Assembly: GCA_041984585.1 (NCBI GenBank)
Contig: JBHIXX010000004.1
Location: forward strand, 41,048-105,047
DNA length: 64,000 bases
Direction: 5' to 3'
Source: Pseudolysinimonas_A sp041984585
GTDB taxonomy: Bacteria; Actinomycetota; Actinomycetes; Actinomycetales; Microbacteriaceae
Below, piece by piece: positions 29,051 through 39,891 of the stretch; position 1 is the stretch's first letter, and the number at the start of each line of letters is the position of its first letter. The notes below the pieces were generated by a model. It had not been told where the DNA came from, searched no databases, and worked only from the letters and a program-made list of their open reading frames with translations. The position numbers and the translations under genes are program-made.

Positions 29051-29090
29051 AAAGCCCCGACCTCGCTGGCGAGAGCGACGACGGGGCTTT
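29051..29090 (+). terminator. Bidirectional hairpin terminator
   Basis: AAAGCCCCG (29051-29059) pairs with CGGGGCTTT (29082-29090), a 9-bp stem ending in T/A runs on both sides. It can stop transcription of the upstream helical-protein gene and of tRNA-Lys on the opposite strand. Confidence 0.75.
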
Positions 29091-29093
29091 GCG

Positions 29094-29166
<73 letters not shown>

Positions 29167-29221
29167 ATGGTCCGGCGAGCGGACCGAGGGACAACGATAG
29201 CATGCGTCCGGAGGTGCTGCC

Positions 29222-29704
29222 ATGACCGGACCGGTGCGACTCGAGGCGGGGGCCGAGGCCCCCGATTTCACCCTCCCCGACCAGCACGGCGACCCCGTGA
29301 CGCTGTCGTCGCTGCGCGGCTCGAAGGTCGTCCTCTACTTCTACGGCGAGGCCGGGACCCCCGCCTGCACCGCGCAGGCGTGCGACTTCCGCGACGCCCT
29401 CGACGTGTTCGCGGATGCCGGCTACCGGGTCGTCGGGGTGTCGCGCGACGAGCAGCCGGCCAACGCGCGGTTCGCCGAGGAGGAGCGCCTGCCGCAGCTC
29501 ATCCTCAGCGACCCCGACCGCACCGTGCACGGGCTCTACGGCACGTTCGGCGAGAAGCAGCTCTACGGCCGCACGGTGACCGGCGTCATCCGCGCCACGT
29601 TCGTCATCGACGAGCAGGGCGTCCTCGAGAAGGCGCTCTACAACATCAAGGCGACCGGCCACGTGGCCATGCTGCGCAAGAAGCTCGGTCTCGCCGCGGC
29701 GTGA
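29222..29704 (+). CDS. bcp: Thioredoxin-dependent thiol peroxidase, Bcp/PrxQ type
   Basis: A 160-aa peroxiredoxin that reduces hydroperoxides with thioredoxin. Both cysteines of the PrxQ-type CX4C pattern are present: peroxidatic C49 and resolving C54 in 'GTPACTAQACDFRD'. The N-terminus reads 'APDFTLPDQHGDPVTLSSLR' and the C-terminus 'ATFVIDEQGVLEKALYNIKA', both normal for Bcp. ATG has GGAGGTG upstream. Confidence 0.94.
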   Translation: MTGPVRLEAGAEAPDFTLPDQHGDPVTLSSLRGSKVVLYFYGEAGTPACTAQACDFRDALDVFADAGYRVVGVSRDEQPANARFAEEERLPQLILSDPDRTVHGLYGTFGEKQLYGRTVTGVIRATFVIDEQGVLEKALYNIKATGHVAMLRKKLGLAAA

Positions 29705-29774
29705 TCCGCTGACCGCGATCGCCCGGATACCGGGACCGGCCCCGCGCGGATGCCGGGACGCGTGGCGGTGCCCC

Positions 29775-30188
29775 TCAGCTCGCGCGGTCGTCGCCGCGTT
29801 CGCGCAGCGCGTCGGTGACGGGCGGCGAGAGCAGCAGCAGGATCGCGACGATCGCGACGCCGAGCAGCGGCCACCCCCACAGCGGAGAGGCGAACACGCC
29901 CTGCAGCGCGGCGATGCCCACGCCCATCTGCAGCACGTTCCAGACGAGCGCCGAGCCGCGCACCCAGGCGCGCCGGAGCACCGCGGCGCGCACCATCGCC
30001 CCGAGCCAGGTCGCGGCGAGCGCGGTGAGCACGAGCAGCGCGATCGCGGAGGGAAGCGACTCGGGGGTGTCGACGAGCAGTTCGACGACGAGCAGCACGG
30101 TGAGCGCCGCGACGAGCAGGAACTCGCCGGCGAGCAGCACGACGAGCGCCGCGAGGGCCGGGGGACGCAGGGGATTCTCAGCTGGCAT
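29775..30188 (-). CDS. Four-helix membrane protein of unknown function
   Basis: A 137-aa protein with four hydrophobic segments (about 12-38, 46-65, 78-98, 104-122) and short charged ends, ending 'RERGDDRAS'. Many actinobacteria have similar small membrane proteins next to whiB1. I do not recognise a named family. It diverges from whiB1 with 179 bp in between. Confidence 0.75.
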   Translation of the reverse strand: MPAENPLRPPALAALVVLLAGEFLLVAALTVLLVVELLVDTPESLPSAIALLVLTALAATWLGAMVRAAVLRRAWVRGSALVWNVLQMGVGIAALQGVFASPLWGWPLLGVAIVAILLLLSPPVTDALRERGDDRAS

Positions 30189-30367
30189 GTGCGATCGGAC
30201 TATTGATCCGGTGTAACAAGTATGAAACCATCGCGGAGGTTGATGAGACGCCTACAGCGCCGTAGGTGCGTCCCGATGATTCCCCACCGAGTTTTCGGAC
30301 CGCTTTCGACCGCGCGCGGAAACCCGAGTTCCGCGTGGCGTCCAGCAACACAGAAGGAGCACCACCT

Positions 30368-30616
30368 ATGGATTGGCGCGACAAGGCAGCCTGTCTGACC
30401 GCCGACCCCGAGCTGTTCTTCCCCGTCGGGAACACCGGCCCCGCCGTCGACCAGATCGACAAGGCCAAGGCCGTGTGCGCGCGCTGCTCGGTGACCGAGC
30501 TGTGCCTGCAGTACGCCCTCGAGACCAACCAGGACTCGGGCGTGTGGGGCGGACTCTCCGAAGACGAGCGTCGCGCGCTCAAGCGCCGCGCCGCCCGCGC
30601 CCGCCGCGCCTCCTGA
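30368..30616 (+). CDS. whiB1: WhiB1-type Fe-S transcription regulator
   Basis: An 82-aa WhiB protein with the four iron-sulfur cysteines C9, C37, C40 and C46, then 'GVWGGLSEDERRALKRRAAR', the Gly-Val-Trp turn and basic DNA-binding tail of WhiB1. The sequence follows Mycobacterium WhiB1 closely ('MDWRDKA', 'DPELFFPVGNTGPA'). WhiB1 binds a nitric-oxide-sensitive [4Fe-4S] cluster and sigma-A. The start has AGAAGGAG upstream. The neighbour pdtaS matches the order of M. tuberculosis Rv3219-Rv3220c. Confidence 0.95.
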   Translation: MDWRDKAACLTADPELFFPVGNTGPAVDQIDKAKAVCARCSVTELCLQYALETNQDSGVWGGLSEDERRALKRRAARARRAS

Positions 30617-30622
30617 CGCTCG

Positions 30623-30666
30623 CGCGCCGCGATGCGGCGCGTGATGCCGCCGACCGGTCCGGTCGG
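30623..30666 (+). terminator. Two hairpins between convergent whiB1 and pdtaS
   Basis: CGCGCCGC-GAT-GCGGCGCG (30623-30641) and CCGACCG-GTC-CGGTCGG (30650-30666), both perfect stems with 3-nt loops. They fit a bidirectional terminator between converging genes, though U tracts are missing. Confidence 0.5.
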
Positions 30667-30691
30667 CTGAACCGACGATCGCTCCCGCCGA

Positions 30692-32188
30692 TCAGCCCTC
30701 GCGCAGCCAGAGCAGCGGCACCTCGATCGTGACCTCGGTGCCCTCGCCCTCGAGCGTGTGCCAGTCGATCGTGCCCCCCAGCTCGCCCTGGATGAGGGTG
30801 CGCACGATCTGCGTGCCGAGCCCCGAGCCGACCTGACCCTCGGGCAGCCCGACCCCGTTGTCGCGCACGCGCACCGTCAGGTGGTCGTCCCGGCGCTTCG
30901 CGCGCAGCTCGACCTCGCCGTCCGCGCGATCCTGAAGCCCGTGCTCGACCGCGTTGGTCACCAGCTCGGTGAGCGCGAGGGCGAGCGGCGTCGCGTACTG
31001 GCTCGGCAGACTGCCGAACTTGCCGACCCGCTTCGGGTGCACCGTCGTCGTGTGGCCGGCGGCGACCTCGGCGACGAGCAGCAGCACCCGGTCGACGACG
31101 TCGTCGAAGTCGACGATCTGGCTGAGCCCCTCGCTGAGGGTGTCGTGCACGACGGCGATCGCCGCGACCCGGCGCATCGCCTGGGTCAGCGCCTCGCGCG
31201 AGTCGTCGCTGCGCGCCCGGCGCGCCTGGATGCGCAGCCGCGACGCCACCGGCTGCAGGTTGTTCTTCACCCGGTGGTGGATCTCGCGGATGGTCGCGTC
31301 CTTGGTGATCAGCTCCTGCTCCTGGTGACGCACCTCGGTGACGTCGCGGACCAGGATGATCGCCCCGACCCGGGCGCCGCCGTGCCAGACCGGGATGGTG
31401 CGCAGACTCAGCGTCACGCCGCGCGACTCGATGTCGGCCCGCCACGGCGCCTTGCCGGTGACGACCAGCGGCAGCGACTCGTCGACCGGGCCCTTCTCCC
31501 GCACCAGACCGGTGACGACCTCGGCCAGCACCTCGCCCTCCAGTTCGCCCTGGAACCCCATCCGGTTGAACGCCGACAGGCCGTTCGGGCTGGCGAACGT
31601 GACCAACCCGTCGACGTCGAGGCGGAGGAGGCCGTCGCTCGCGCGCGGGGCGCCACGGCGAGGGCGCGACGGGGCGGACAGGTCGGGGAAGTCGCCCGAC
31701 GCGATCATGCCGAACAGGTCGTTGGCGCACTGGTTGAACGTGAGCTCCTGGCGGCTCGGCGTGCGCGCCTCACTCAGGTTGCTGTGCCGGGTGAGGACCG
31801 CGATCGGGTCCTCCTTCACCTCGGAGCCGCTCGGTGAGATGCGGCGCACCACGGGCACGGCCCGCACCCGGGTGGGCGTCTCCTCGTACCAGTCGGGGGC
31901 CGCGGTGTCGACGATCTGCACCGTTTCGAACGCCTCGGTCACCTGCTTCTGCCACTCCGGCTTGATCGGCTGGCCGACGAAGTCGCGGTAGAACAGGGTC
32001 GCCGCCGACGACGGGCGGGAGTGGGCGACGGCGCGGAACCCGCCGTCGCCGTCGGGCGCCCACAGCACGATGTCGGCGAACGCCAGGTCGGCCAGCAGCT
32101 GCCCCTCGGCGACGAGCAGGTGCAGCCACTCGGCGTCGGGGTCGCCGGAGCGCGGCGCGGTGAGCAGCCGCTCGGAGAGCGTGGGCAC
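30692..32188 (-). CDS. pdtaS: Soluble sensor histidine kinase PdtaS
   Basis: A 498-aa cytosolic histidine kinase: an N-terminal GAF-like domain (about 1-160), a PAS-like domain (about 185-300, 'LLRLDVDGLVTFASPNG'), a HisKA_2 dimerisation helix with the phospho-His motif 'IREIHHRVKNNLQPVASRLR', and an HATPase domain with 'ELVTNAVEHGL' and 'VRDNGVGLPEGQ'. It has no transmembrane segment. In mycobacteria PdtaS phosphorylates the ANTAR response regulator PdtaR, which is not in this window. GTG start, with TAGCCT 6 nt upstream. Confidence 0.93.
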   Translation of the reverse strand: MPTLSERLLTAPRSGDPDAEWLHLLVAEGQLLADLAFADIVLWAPDGDGGFRAVAHSRPSSAATLFYRDFVGQPIKPEWQKQVTEAFETVQIVDTAAPDWYEETPTRVRAVPVVRRISPSGSEVKEDPIAVLTRHSNLSEARTPSRQELTFNQCANDLFGMIASGDFPDLSAPSRPRRGAPRASDGLLRLDVDGLVTFASPNGLSAFNRMGFQGELEGEVLAEVVTGLVREKGPVDESLPLVVTGKAPWRADIESRGVTLSLRTIPVWHGGARVGAIILVRDVTEVRHQEQELITKDATIREIHHRVKNNLQPVASRLRIQARRARSDDSREALTQAMRRVAAIAVVHDTLSEGLSQIVDFDDVVDRVLLLVAEVAAGHTTTVHPKRVGKFGSLPSQYATPLALALTELVTNAVEHGLQDRADGEVELRAKRRDDHLTVRVRDNGVGLPEGQVGSGLGTQIVRTLIQGELGGTIDWHTLEGEGTEVTIEVPLLWLREG

Positions 32189-32197
32189 GGCTCCAGG

Positions 32198-32992
32198 CTA
32201 GTGCGACCCGGCCGCCGCGAAGAGCCGACGGCGACGCTCCGGACGCGCGGCCACCGGGAGGAGGGACTCCGCGAGCCGGCGCACCGCCGCGCGCGCCGAC
32301 GAACGCGGCGCCGCGACCGGGAGCGGACGCGCGGTCAGCAGGGCCGCGTCGAAGGCGGCCGGATCCCACGGCACGAGCGCCACATCCTGCACCCCGCCGA
32401 ACCGGCGCAGCGTCGCGCGCACCTGGCCGGCGGCATCCGTTCCCACCGCCGACGCCCGCACCTTGCCGACCACCACCCGCACCCGCTCGGGGTCCACGTG
32501 CTGCGCGAGGTCCGCGTGACCGCGCAACAGCCGCGCCAGCCCGATCGGGTCGGCCGCCCCGACCGCGAGCACCACGTCGGCGGCCTCCAGCGCGGCGAGC
32601 GCGGCGTCGACCGTCCACTCGGCGGGGGGCTCGTCGGCGGGGTGCAGGGTCTCGTCGACCACCCCGGTCTCCGGCGTGCCGAGCAGGGCCCAGTCCGCGC
32701 CCGCCTCGACGACGTCGGCCACCCCGAGCCGTGCGCCGTGCGCGGTCGACCCGCCCGTGCCGGTCACGGCCACGAGCGCCACGCCCTGCATGTCGCAGGC
32801 GTCGACCAGTTCGGCGGTGAGGCGCGACGGCGACGCCTCGGCGATCACCAGGTGCGGCACGTCGTCGGCGAGCCGCGGCACGAGTTCCGCCGCGCTCGTC
32901 GCCGTGGCGACCACCCGGTGGCCGTGACGACGGGCGGAGGTCAGCATCCGCTCCAGGTCGAAGACGGGCAGGCAGAGGGCGACGTCGCTCAT
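32198..32992 (-). CDS. CpaE-like protein without an ATPase P-loop
   Basis: A 264-aa protein. Residues 1-105 ('MSDVALCLPVFDLERMLTSA' onward) are the receiver-like domain of actinobacterial CpaE-type proteins, and residues from about 135 ('LAALEAADVVLAVGAADPIG') match the C-terminal part of the MinD-like ATPase. The segment with the Walker A lysine and Mg-binding Asp that should lie between is absent. It may act as a non-enzymatic partner of Flp/Tad-type or other secretion machinery. It overlaps the upstream SAF protein gene by 4 nt. Confidence 0.6.
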   Translation of the reverse strand: MSDVALCLPVFDLERMLTSARRHGHRVVATATSAAELVPRLADDVPHLVIAEASPSRLTAELVDACDMQGVALVAVTGTGGSTAHGARLGVADVVEAGADWALLGTPETGVVDETLHPADEPPAEWTVDAALAALEAADVVLAVGAADPIGLARLLRGHADLAQHVDPERVRVVVGKVRASAVGTDAAGQVRATLRRFGGVQDVALVPWDPAAFDAALLTARPLPVAAPRSSARAAVRRLAESLLPVAARPERRRRLFAAAGSH

Positions 32993-33609
32993 CCGGACAC
33001 CGGGAGCCCGGCCGGCACGAGCGCCAGCGCCGAGCCGTCGGCGATCGCCTGCAGCACCCGGGCGATGCGGGTGCGCGGCACCAGCACCTCCACCTCGACG
33101 GCGCCGTCGGCGACGAAGCCGTCGGCCTCCACGACGCGCACCACGGTCGCGTCGCCCACCAGCACGATCGGCGGCAGCGCGGCCTCCGCCGAGGCCGCCG
33201 ACGTCGACGCGGCCGACGCCCACACGTCGACGAGCGCCCCCGGGCCGATGGTCGCGCTGACCGGTCCGGCGAGCGGGAGCACGAGGGCGGTCGCGCGGAT
33301 GCCGTCCGCCGACCCGACCGCAGCGGTCGCGAGCAGCTCGCCCGCCGCGACCGGCCGGGCGACGACGACGCCCTCCGGCGGGATCGCGCCCGCCCGCAGG
33401 TACGACGCCTCCGCCCCGTCGAGGGTCACCATCCGCTCCACCAGGTCGTCGGCCGTCACCACCTCGCCGGGCAGCAGCGCACCCGGCGCGGCGTAGACCG
33501 CCACCCGGCGATCCAGCGCCCCGACGATCCCGACCATGCCGGCGACCGACGCCAGCACGAGCGCGAGCCCGATGAGCAGCCGCACGTCCGGCCGCATCCG
33601 CTGAGCCAC
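32989..33609 (-). CDS. SAF-domain (CpaB/FlgA-like) membrane-anchored protein
   Basis: A 206-aa protein with one N-terminal transmembrane segment ('LLIGLALVLASVAGMVGIVG') and a SAF domain ('VYAAPGALLPGEVVTADDLV', then 'RPVAAGELL'), followed by a beta-rich C-terminal part. CpaB-like proteins assemble Flp/Tad pili; no other pilus gene is in the window. I chose the GTG at 33609, which has GGAGG 5 nt upstream. The stop overlaps the CpaE-like gene ATG. Confidence 0.75.
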   Translation of the reverse strand: MAQRMRPDVRLLIGLALVLASVAGMVGIVGALDRRVAVYAAPGALLPGEVVTADDLVERMVTLDGAEASYLRAGAIPPEGVVVARPVAAGELLATAAVGSADGIRATALVLPLAGPVSATIGPGALVDVWASAASTSAASAEAALPPIVLVGDATVVRVVEADGFVADGAVEVEVLVPRTRIARVLQAIADGSALALVPAGLPVSG

Positions 33610-33727
33610 ATCCGCCTCCCTCCGCCGGGTCGCCCCGGACCCGCCCATCGTGACGAGCGCGCCGGATCGGGGCGGCGGATTCTCCACAGGCCCGTCGCGG
33701 ACCCCGCGCGCGGCGGATAATCGGGGC

Positions 33728-34015
33728 ATGACGGCGGAGACGGACCAGCCCGGGGTGCCCGGAACGGGGCGGTTCCTCACGCTCGCCGACACCGCCGAGG
33801 TGCTCAACATCTCGGCGTCCGAGGCGCACGCGCTGGTGCGCTCGGGCGAGCTGCCGGCCATCCAGGTCGGCGACCGCGGCGTCTGGCGCGTCGAGCGCGA
33901 CGTGCTCGAGGGCTTCATCGAGGCGCGCTACGAGGAGACCCGGCGGCGCGCCCTCTGGCAGCAGGCGCAGTTCGCCGACGTGCCCGACCTGTTCGCCCCG
34001 CCGCGCGACTCCTGA
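33728..34015 (+). CDS. Excisionase-type HTH protein
   Basis: A 95-aa protein with a winged HTH of the HTH_17/excisionase type: 'FLTLADTAEVLNISASEAHA' then 'LVRSGELPAIQVGDRGVWRV'. The C-terminus is helical ('ARYEETRRRALWQQAQFADV'). Such proteins are common, conserved single-copy regulators in actinobacteria and need not be phage-derived. GATAAT lies 6 nt before the ATG. The stop lies at the edge of a short tandem repeat. Confidence 0.82.
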   Translation: MTAETDQPGVPGTGRFLTLADTAEVLNISASEAHALVRSGELPAIQVGDRGVWRVERDVLEGFIEARYEETRRRALWQQAQFADVPDLFAPPRDS

Positions 34016-34073
34016 GCCCGCCGCGCGACTCCGAGGCCCTGCCGCGCGACTCCTCGGCCCGCCACGCGGTTCA
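34000..34073. repeat. Short tandem repeat from the HTH gene 3' end
   Basis: GCCGCGCGACTCC occurs at 34000, 34020 and 34041, and a degenerate GCCACGCGGTTCA at 34061, with periods of 20-21 bp. The first unit encodes the C-terminal 'PRDS' of the HTH protein. The rest fills the gap to the next convergent gene. Confidence 0.75.
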
Positions 34074-34637
34074 GAAGCGCACGAGACGGATCGCGTCGAA
34101 CGGCAGCACCCGCACCGTGCGGACGGCGCGGCGCGGCTCCCCCGCCGGATGCTCGGCCAGGTCGACGTGGTCGCGCCCGACGTGGTCGAAGGTGCCGGTG
34201 CGGATGCCTGCGGCGGTGTGCACCGTCACCGGGACGCGCCGCCGGGTGAGGTCACGCAACGCGAACCCGAGCCCGAGGCGGGCGGCGAGCGCCGTGGCCG
34301 GCTCGGGATCCGGATCGCGTCCGTCCGGCGCCTCGGCGCCGAACTCGATCGCGGAGACGGCGGCGAGCGGGACGATCACCGAGCCGGCCGGCCCCGCGCC
34401 GCCCCGCTCCCCCGCCGCCCAGTCACGACCGACGGCGGCGACTGCGACGACGACCGGGGCGCCGTCCACCTCGAACCGCACCTCGCCGCCGTCCGCCGCG
34501 AGCGCGCGCACTCGGTCGCGCAGTTCGACCCGCCCGCGCCGCAGCCTCTCGTCCTCGGCCCGCACGTCGCGCTCCTCGGCCCCCAGCTCGTGCTCGAGCC
34601 GGCCCTCGAGGTCGTCGAACAGGCTCTGCCAGCGCAC
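34071..34637 (-). CDS. Hypothetical actinobacterial protein, coiled-coil N-terminus
   Basis: A 188-aa soluble protein. Residues 1-50 are a charged helix ('FDDLEGRLEHELGAEERDVR'), followed by a beta-rich region ('VRFEVDGAPVVVAVAAVGRD') and a C-terminal module ('DHVGRDHVDLAEHPAG', ending 'VRVLPFDAIRLVRF') that looks like a small barrel. I do not recognise a family. The GTG start is supported by TACCGT 6 nt upstream. Confidence 0.7.
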   Translation of the reverse strand: MRWQSLFDDLEGRLEHELGAEERDVRAEDERLRRGRVELRDRVRALAADGGEVRFEVDGAPVVVAVAAVGRDWAAGERGGAGPAGSVIVPLAAVSAIEFGAEAPDGRDPDPEPATALAARLGLGFALRDLTRRRVPVTVHTAAGIRTGTFDHVGRDHVDLAEHPAGEPRRAVRTVRVLPFDAIRLVRF

Positions 34638-34822
34638 GCGCCGACGGTAGTCGCCGCCCCGGGGACCGCCCGCCGGTTGTCCACAGGGAACCGGTTCCCA
34701 TCGACGCGCCCCCGTCATCCGTGGTCACATCGTCGCCAACGCGGACCGCGCCGGGGTCTCACCCCGACGGCGGTCCGGCTGGGAGCGGACGGAGAGAACG
34801 GGACCGGACGTCGGGAGGCGCC

Positions 34823-35269
34823 ATGCAGGGAGCGGATGCCGCGGTGCACGCGGTCGAGGGGACGTCGGCGCGGCGGGCGCGGTTCGCCGAGGAGGACTTC
34901 TTCGGTCACCAGCCCACCGCCACCGCGGAGCTGCCCGACCCGGGTCCGCTGCTGGAGAACCTGACCCGGTGCGTCGTGGAGATCCTGGCGGGGGCGCGGG
35001 AGCTGGAGCAGATCGCGCGCTGGGTCACCGATGACGTGCACCAGCACCTGCTCAAGCGCGTTGTGCTGTCGGCGCGGGCGCGACGCGCCAAGGGGCTCGC
35101 CCCGACCCGGCCGGCGTTCAGCATCGGCTCGACCCGGGTGTGCGCGCCCCGCGACGGCGTGATCGAGGCGGTCGTCGTGGTGCACGGCCGCGCCCGCACC
35201 CGCGCCGTGGCGCTGCGGCTCGAGGGTCTCGACCGGCGGTGGCGCGCCACCGCGATCAACGTGCTCTGA
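34823..35269 (+). CDS. Rv3235-family protein (DUF6459)
   Basis: A 148-aa protein that fits the Rv3235/DUF6459 family: 'ENLTRCVVEILAGARELEQI' followed by 'ARWVTDDVHQHLLKRVVLSA', then a beta-rich end 'VVVHGRARTRAVALRLEGL' with 'RWRATAINVL'. Function is not known. The gene stands directly next to secA, as in M. tuberculosis, which supports the assignment. ATG with GGGAGG upstream. Confidence 0.85.
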   Translation: MQGADAAVHAVEGTSARRARFAEEDFFGHQPTATAELPDPGPLLENLTRCVVEILAGARELEQIARWVTDDVHQHLLKRVVLSARARRAKGLAPTRPAFSIGSTRVCAPRDGVIEAVVVVHGRARTRAVALRLEGLDRRWRATAINVL

Positions 35270-35290
35270 GCCGGGAGCCCGGCCCGCGGG

Positions 35291-38164
<2,874 letters not shown>

Positions 38165-38281
38165 GTCGACTCCTCTAACTCCCTCGGCGGGCGCACGGCG
38201 GACTGCCGGGCGCGGCCCGCAACTCTAGCAAGGGTAGCGTCCGCCTCCCCTGGGAGCCGGATGCCCCACTACGGTGGGCGG

Positions 38282-39121
38282 ATGCCCCGGACCCGACCGG
38301 AGTTCGCCCTTCTCGACGCGCCCGAACGCGCCGAGCTGCGCCCCGTGCTGCGCTCGTGGAACGGCATCGAGCCGGCGGCGGTGCTGGTCGACGGCGAGCG
38401 CTGGGTGGTGAAGACGGCCCCCGAGGACCGGCAGTGCCGCGAGCTGCTCGCCCACGCGATCGGCGACGGCATCGTGAACGTCGCCGACACACGGATGGCG
38501 ACCCGCGACGACCTCCGACCGCTCGTCGCGCTCGGGGCGGTCTCCCCGCTCGCTCGGCCCGGGACGGTGCTGCTGCGCCGATTCGCGCCCGACCACGACG
38601 CGGACCTCCTGCCGCTGCGCACCCTCGACGAGGCCGTCGCCGGCGAGCTGGCGTTCTCGGTGCTGCTGCGCCGCCGCGACGCGCACGCCTGGAACCGCTC
38701 GTACACCGCCGACGGCATCCCGGTCTTCTACGACCTGGAGGCGTGCCTCGACTTCGAGCCCGACCTCGTCGACCTCGACGCCTTCTTCGCGCGCAACGGT
38801 CTCGGCTACGCGGGCGCGTGGCGGCTGGCCCCCGGCGCTCGGCCCGACACCCTCGAGGGTCGCGCGATCGACCGCGACTGGACGCTGCCGGTCGTCGACC
38901 CCGACGGCGTGCGCGACGCGGTCGATCGCATCGCGCACGCCCTGCGCGCGCGGCTCGACGCCGACCTGCCCCGACTGCTGCGGCGCAGCGGCTACCGCGG
39001 AGCCGCGGCGCGCGACCTGCGCCGGATGCTCACCGGGCTCGCCGTCGAGATGCCGTCGGCCCTCGAGCGGATGTGGGAGGTCGTGACCACCCGCTCGCCC
39101 GCTCCGTTCCGGCCCGACTGA
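38282..39121 (+). CDS. Predicted HipA/PI3K-like kinase-fold protein
   Basis: A 279-aa protein. The N-terminal lobe has a possible ATP-binding strand ('VDGERWVVKTAPEDRQCREL'), and the C-terminal lobe has a kinase-like catalytic pattern: 'RRRDAHAWNRSY' (DxHxxN) followed by 'FYDLEACLDF' (metal-binding D). This pattern resembles HipA or PI3/4-kinase-like proteins. Substrate unknown; no antitoxin partner is adjacent. The start at 38282 has TACGGT 6 nt upstream; an in-frame ATG at 38261 is an alternative. Confidence 0.5.
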   Translation: MPRTRPEFALLDAPERAELRPVLRSWNGIEPAAVLVDGERWVVKTAPEDRQCRELLAHAIGDGIVNVADTRMATRDDLRPLVALGAVSPLARPGTVLLRRFAPDHDADLLPLRTLDEAVAGELAFSVLLRRRDAHAWNRSYTADGIPVFYDLEACLDFEPDLVDLDAFFARNGLGYAGAWRLAPGARPDTLEGRAIDRDWTLPVVDPDGVRDAVDRIAHALRARLDADLPRLLRRSGYRGAAARDLRRMLTGLAVEMPSALERMWEVVTTRSPAPFRPD

Positions 39122-39139
39122 CGGCGGGCCCGCGGCGAC

Positions 39140-39157
39140 GGCGGGCCGGCGCCCGCC
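39140..39157 (+). terminator. Hairpin between convergent genes
   Basis: GGCGGGC-CGGC-GCCCGCC directly precedes the hpf stop and lies after the kinase-like gene. A 7-bp stem without U tract; possible bidirectional terminator. Confidence 0.4.
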
Positions 39158-39823
39158 TCAGCCGCGACGACGGCGGGTGCCGACCTCGTCCTCCTGCTCC
39201 TCGAGCGAGATCACCCCGTAGTCCCAGCCCTTGCGGCGGTAGACGACGCTCGCGCGGTCGGTGGTCGCGTCGATGAACAGGAAGAAGTCGTGACCGACCA
39301 GCTCCATGTGGTCGAGCGCGTCCTCCTTGGTCATCCGCGTGGCCGGGAACACCTTGTCGCGGATGACGACCGGGCTCCACTCGCCCTCGTCATCGGCGCC
39401 CACCACGGGCACCTCTCCGGTGGCCACCTTCTCGATGACGTCGGCGCCCGCCGGCACCAGGTCGGCCACGCGGCCGGCGCTCGCCGCCTCCTGCATCGAC
39501 GGCGGCCGGTGCAGGCCCCGGTGCACCTTGCGGCGATCCTTCGCGCGGCGCAGGCGCTCCATCAGCTTGTCGAACGCGATGTCGAACGCGGCGTACTTGT
39601 CGCTCGCGGCGGCCTCGGCGCGCACCACCGGGCCGGGCCCGACCAGTGTCAGCTCGACGCGGTCGTCGCCGCTCGTCCCGTTGGTCTCGTGATGGCGCAC
39701 GACCTTGATCTCGAGGGCGAGGGCCCGGTCGGCGAGCTGGGAGACCTTCTCGCTCTTCTCCGTGACGTAGTCCTCGAACCGATCGGGGATCCCCACCCCG
39801 CGGCCGGTGATCGTGACATCCAT
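39158..39823 (-). CDS. hpf: Ribosome hibernation-promoting factor, long form
   Basis: A 221-aa long HPF. The N-terminal S30AE domain (1-110: 'DVTITGRGVGIPDRFEDYVT', 'DRVELTLVGPGPVVRAEA') binds the decoding centre; the C-terminal domain (about 165-221: 'VVIRDKVFPATRMTKEDALD', 'DFFLFIDATTDRASVVYRRK') dimerises 70S ribosomes. Length matches the long actinobacterial form. The ATG has GGAGGGT upstream. Order with comF and secA is as in M. tuberculosis Rv3240c-Rv3242c. Confidence 0.95.
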   Translation of the reverse strand: MDVTITGRGVGIPDRFEDYVTEKSEKVSQLADRALALEIKVVRHHETNGTSGDDRVELTLVGPGPVVRAEAAASDKYAAFDIAFDKLMERLRRAKDRRKVHRGLHRPPSMQEAASAGRVADLVPAGADVIEKVATGEVPVVGADDEGEWSPVVIRDKVFPATRMTKEDALDHMELVGHDFFLFIDATTDRASVVYRRKGWDYGVISLEEQEDEVGTRRRRG

Positions 39824-39891
39824 GGCACCCTCCATCCGGATCCGGCGCGTCCGCCCTCCGGTTCCAGGCGGATGTCTCGCGCCTCTTTCCG

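Noticed and set aside
33728..34015. Excisionase-like gene as evidence of a prophage
   Set aside because: No integrase, phage or att sequence nearby. HTH proteins of this type are ordinary actinobacterial genes.
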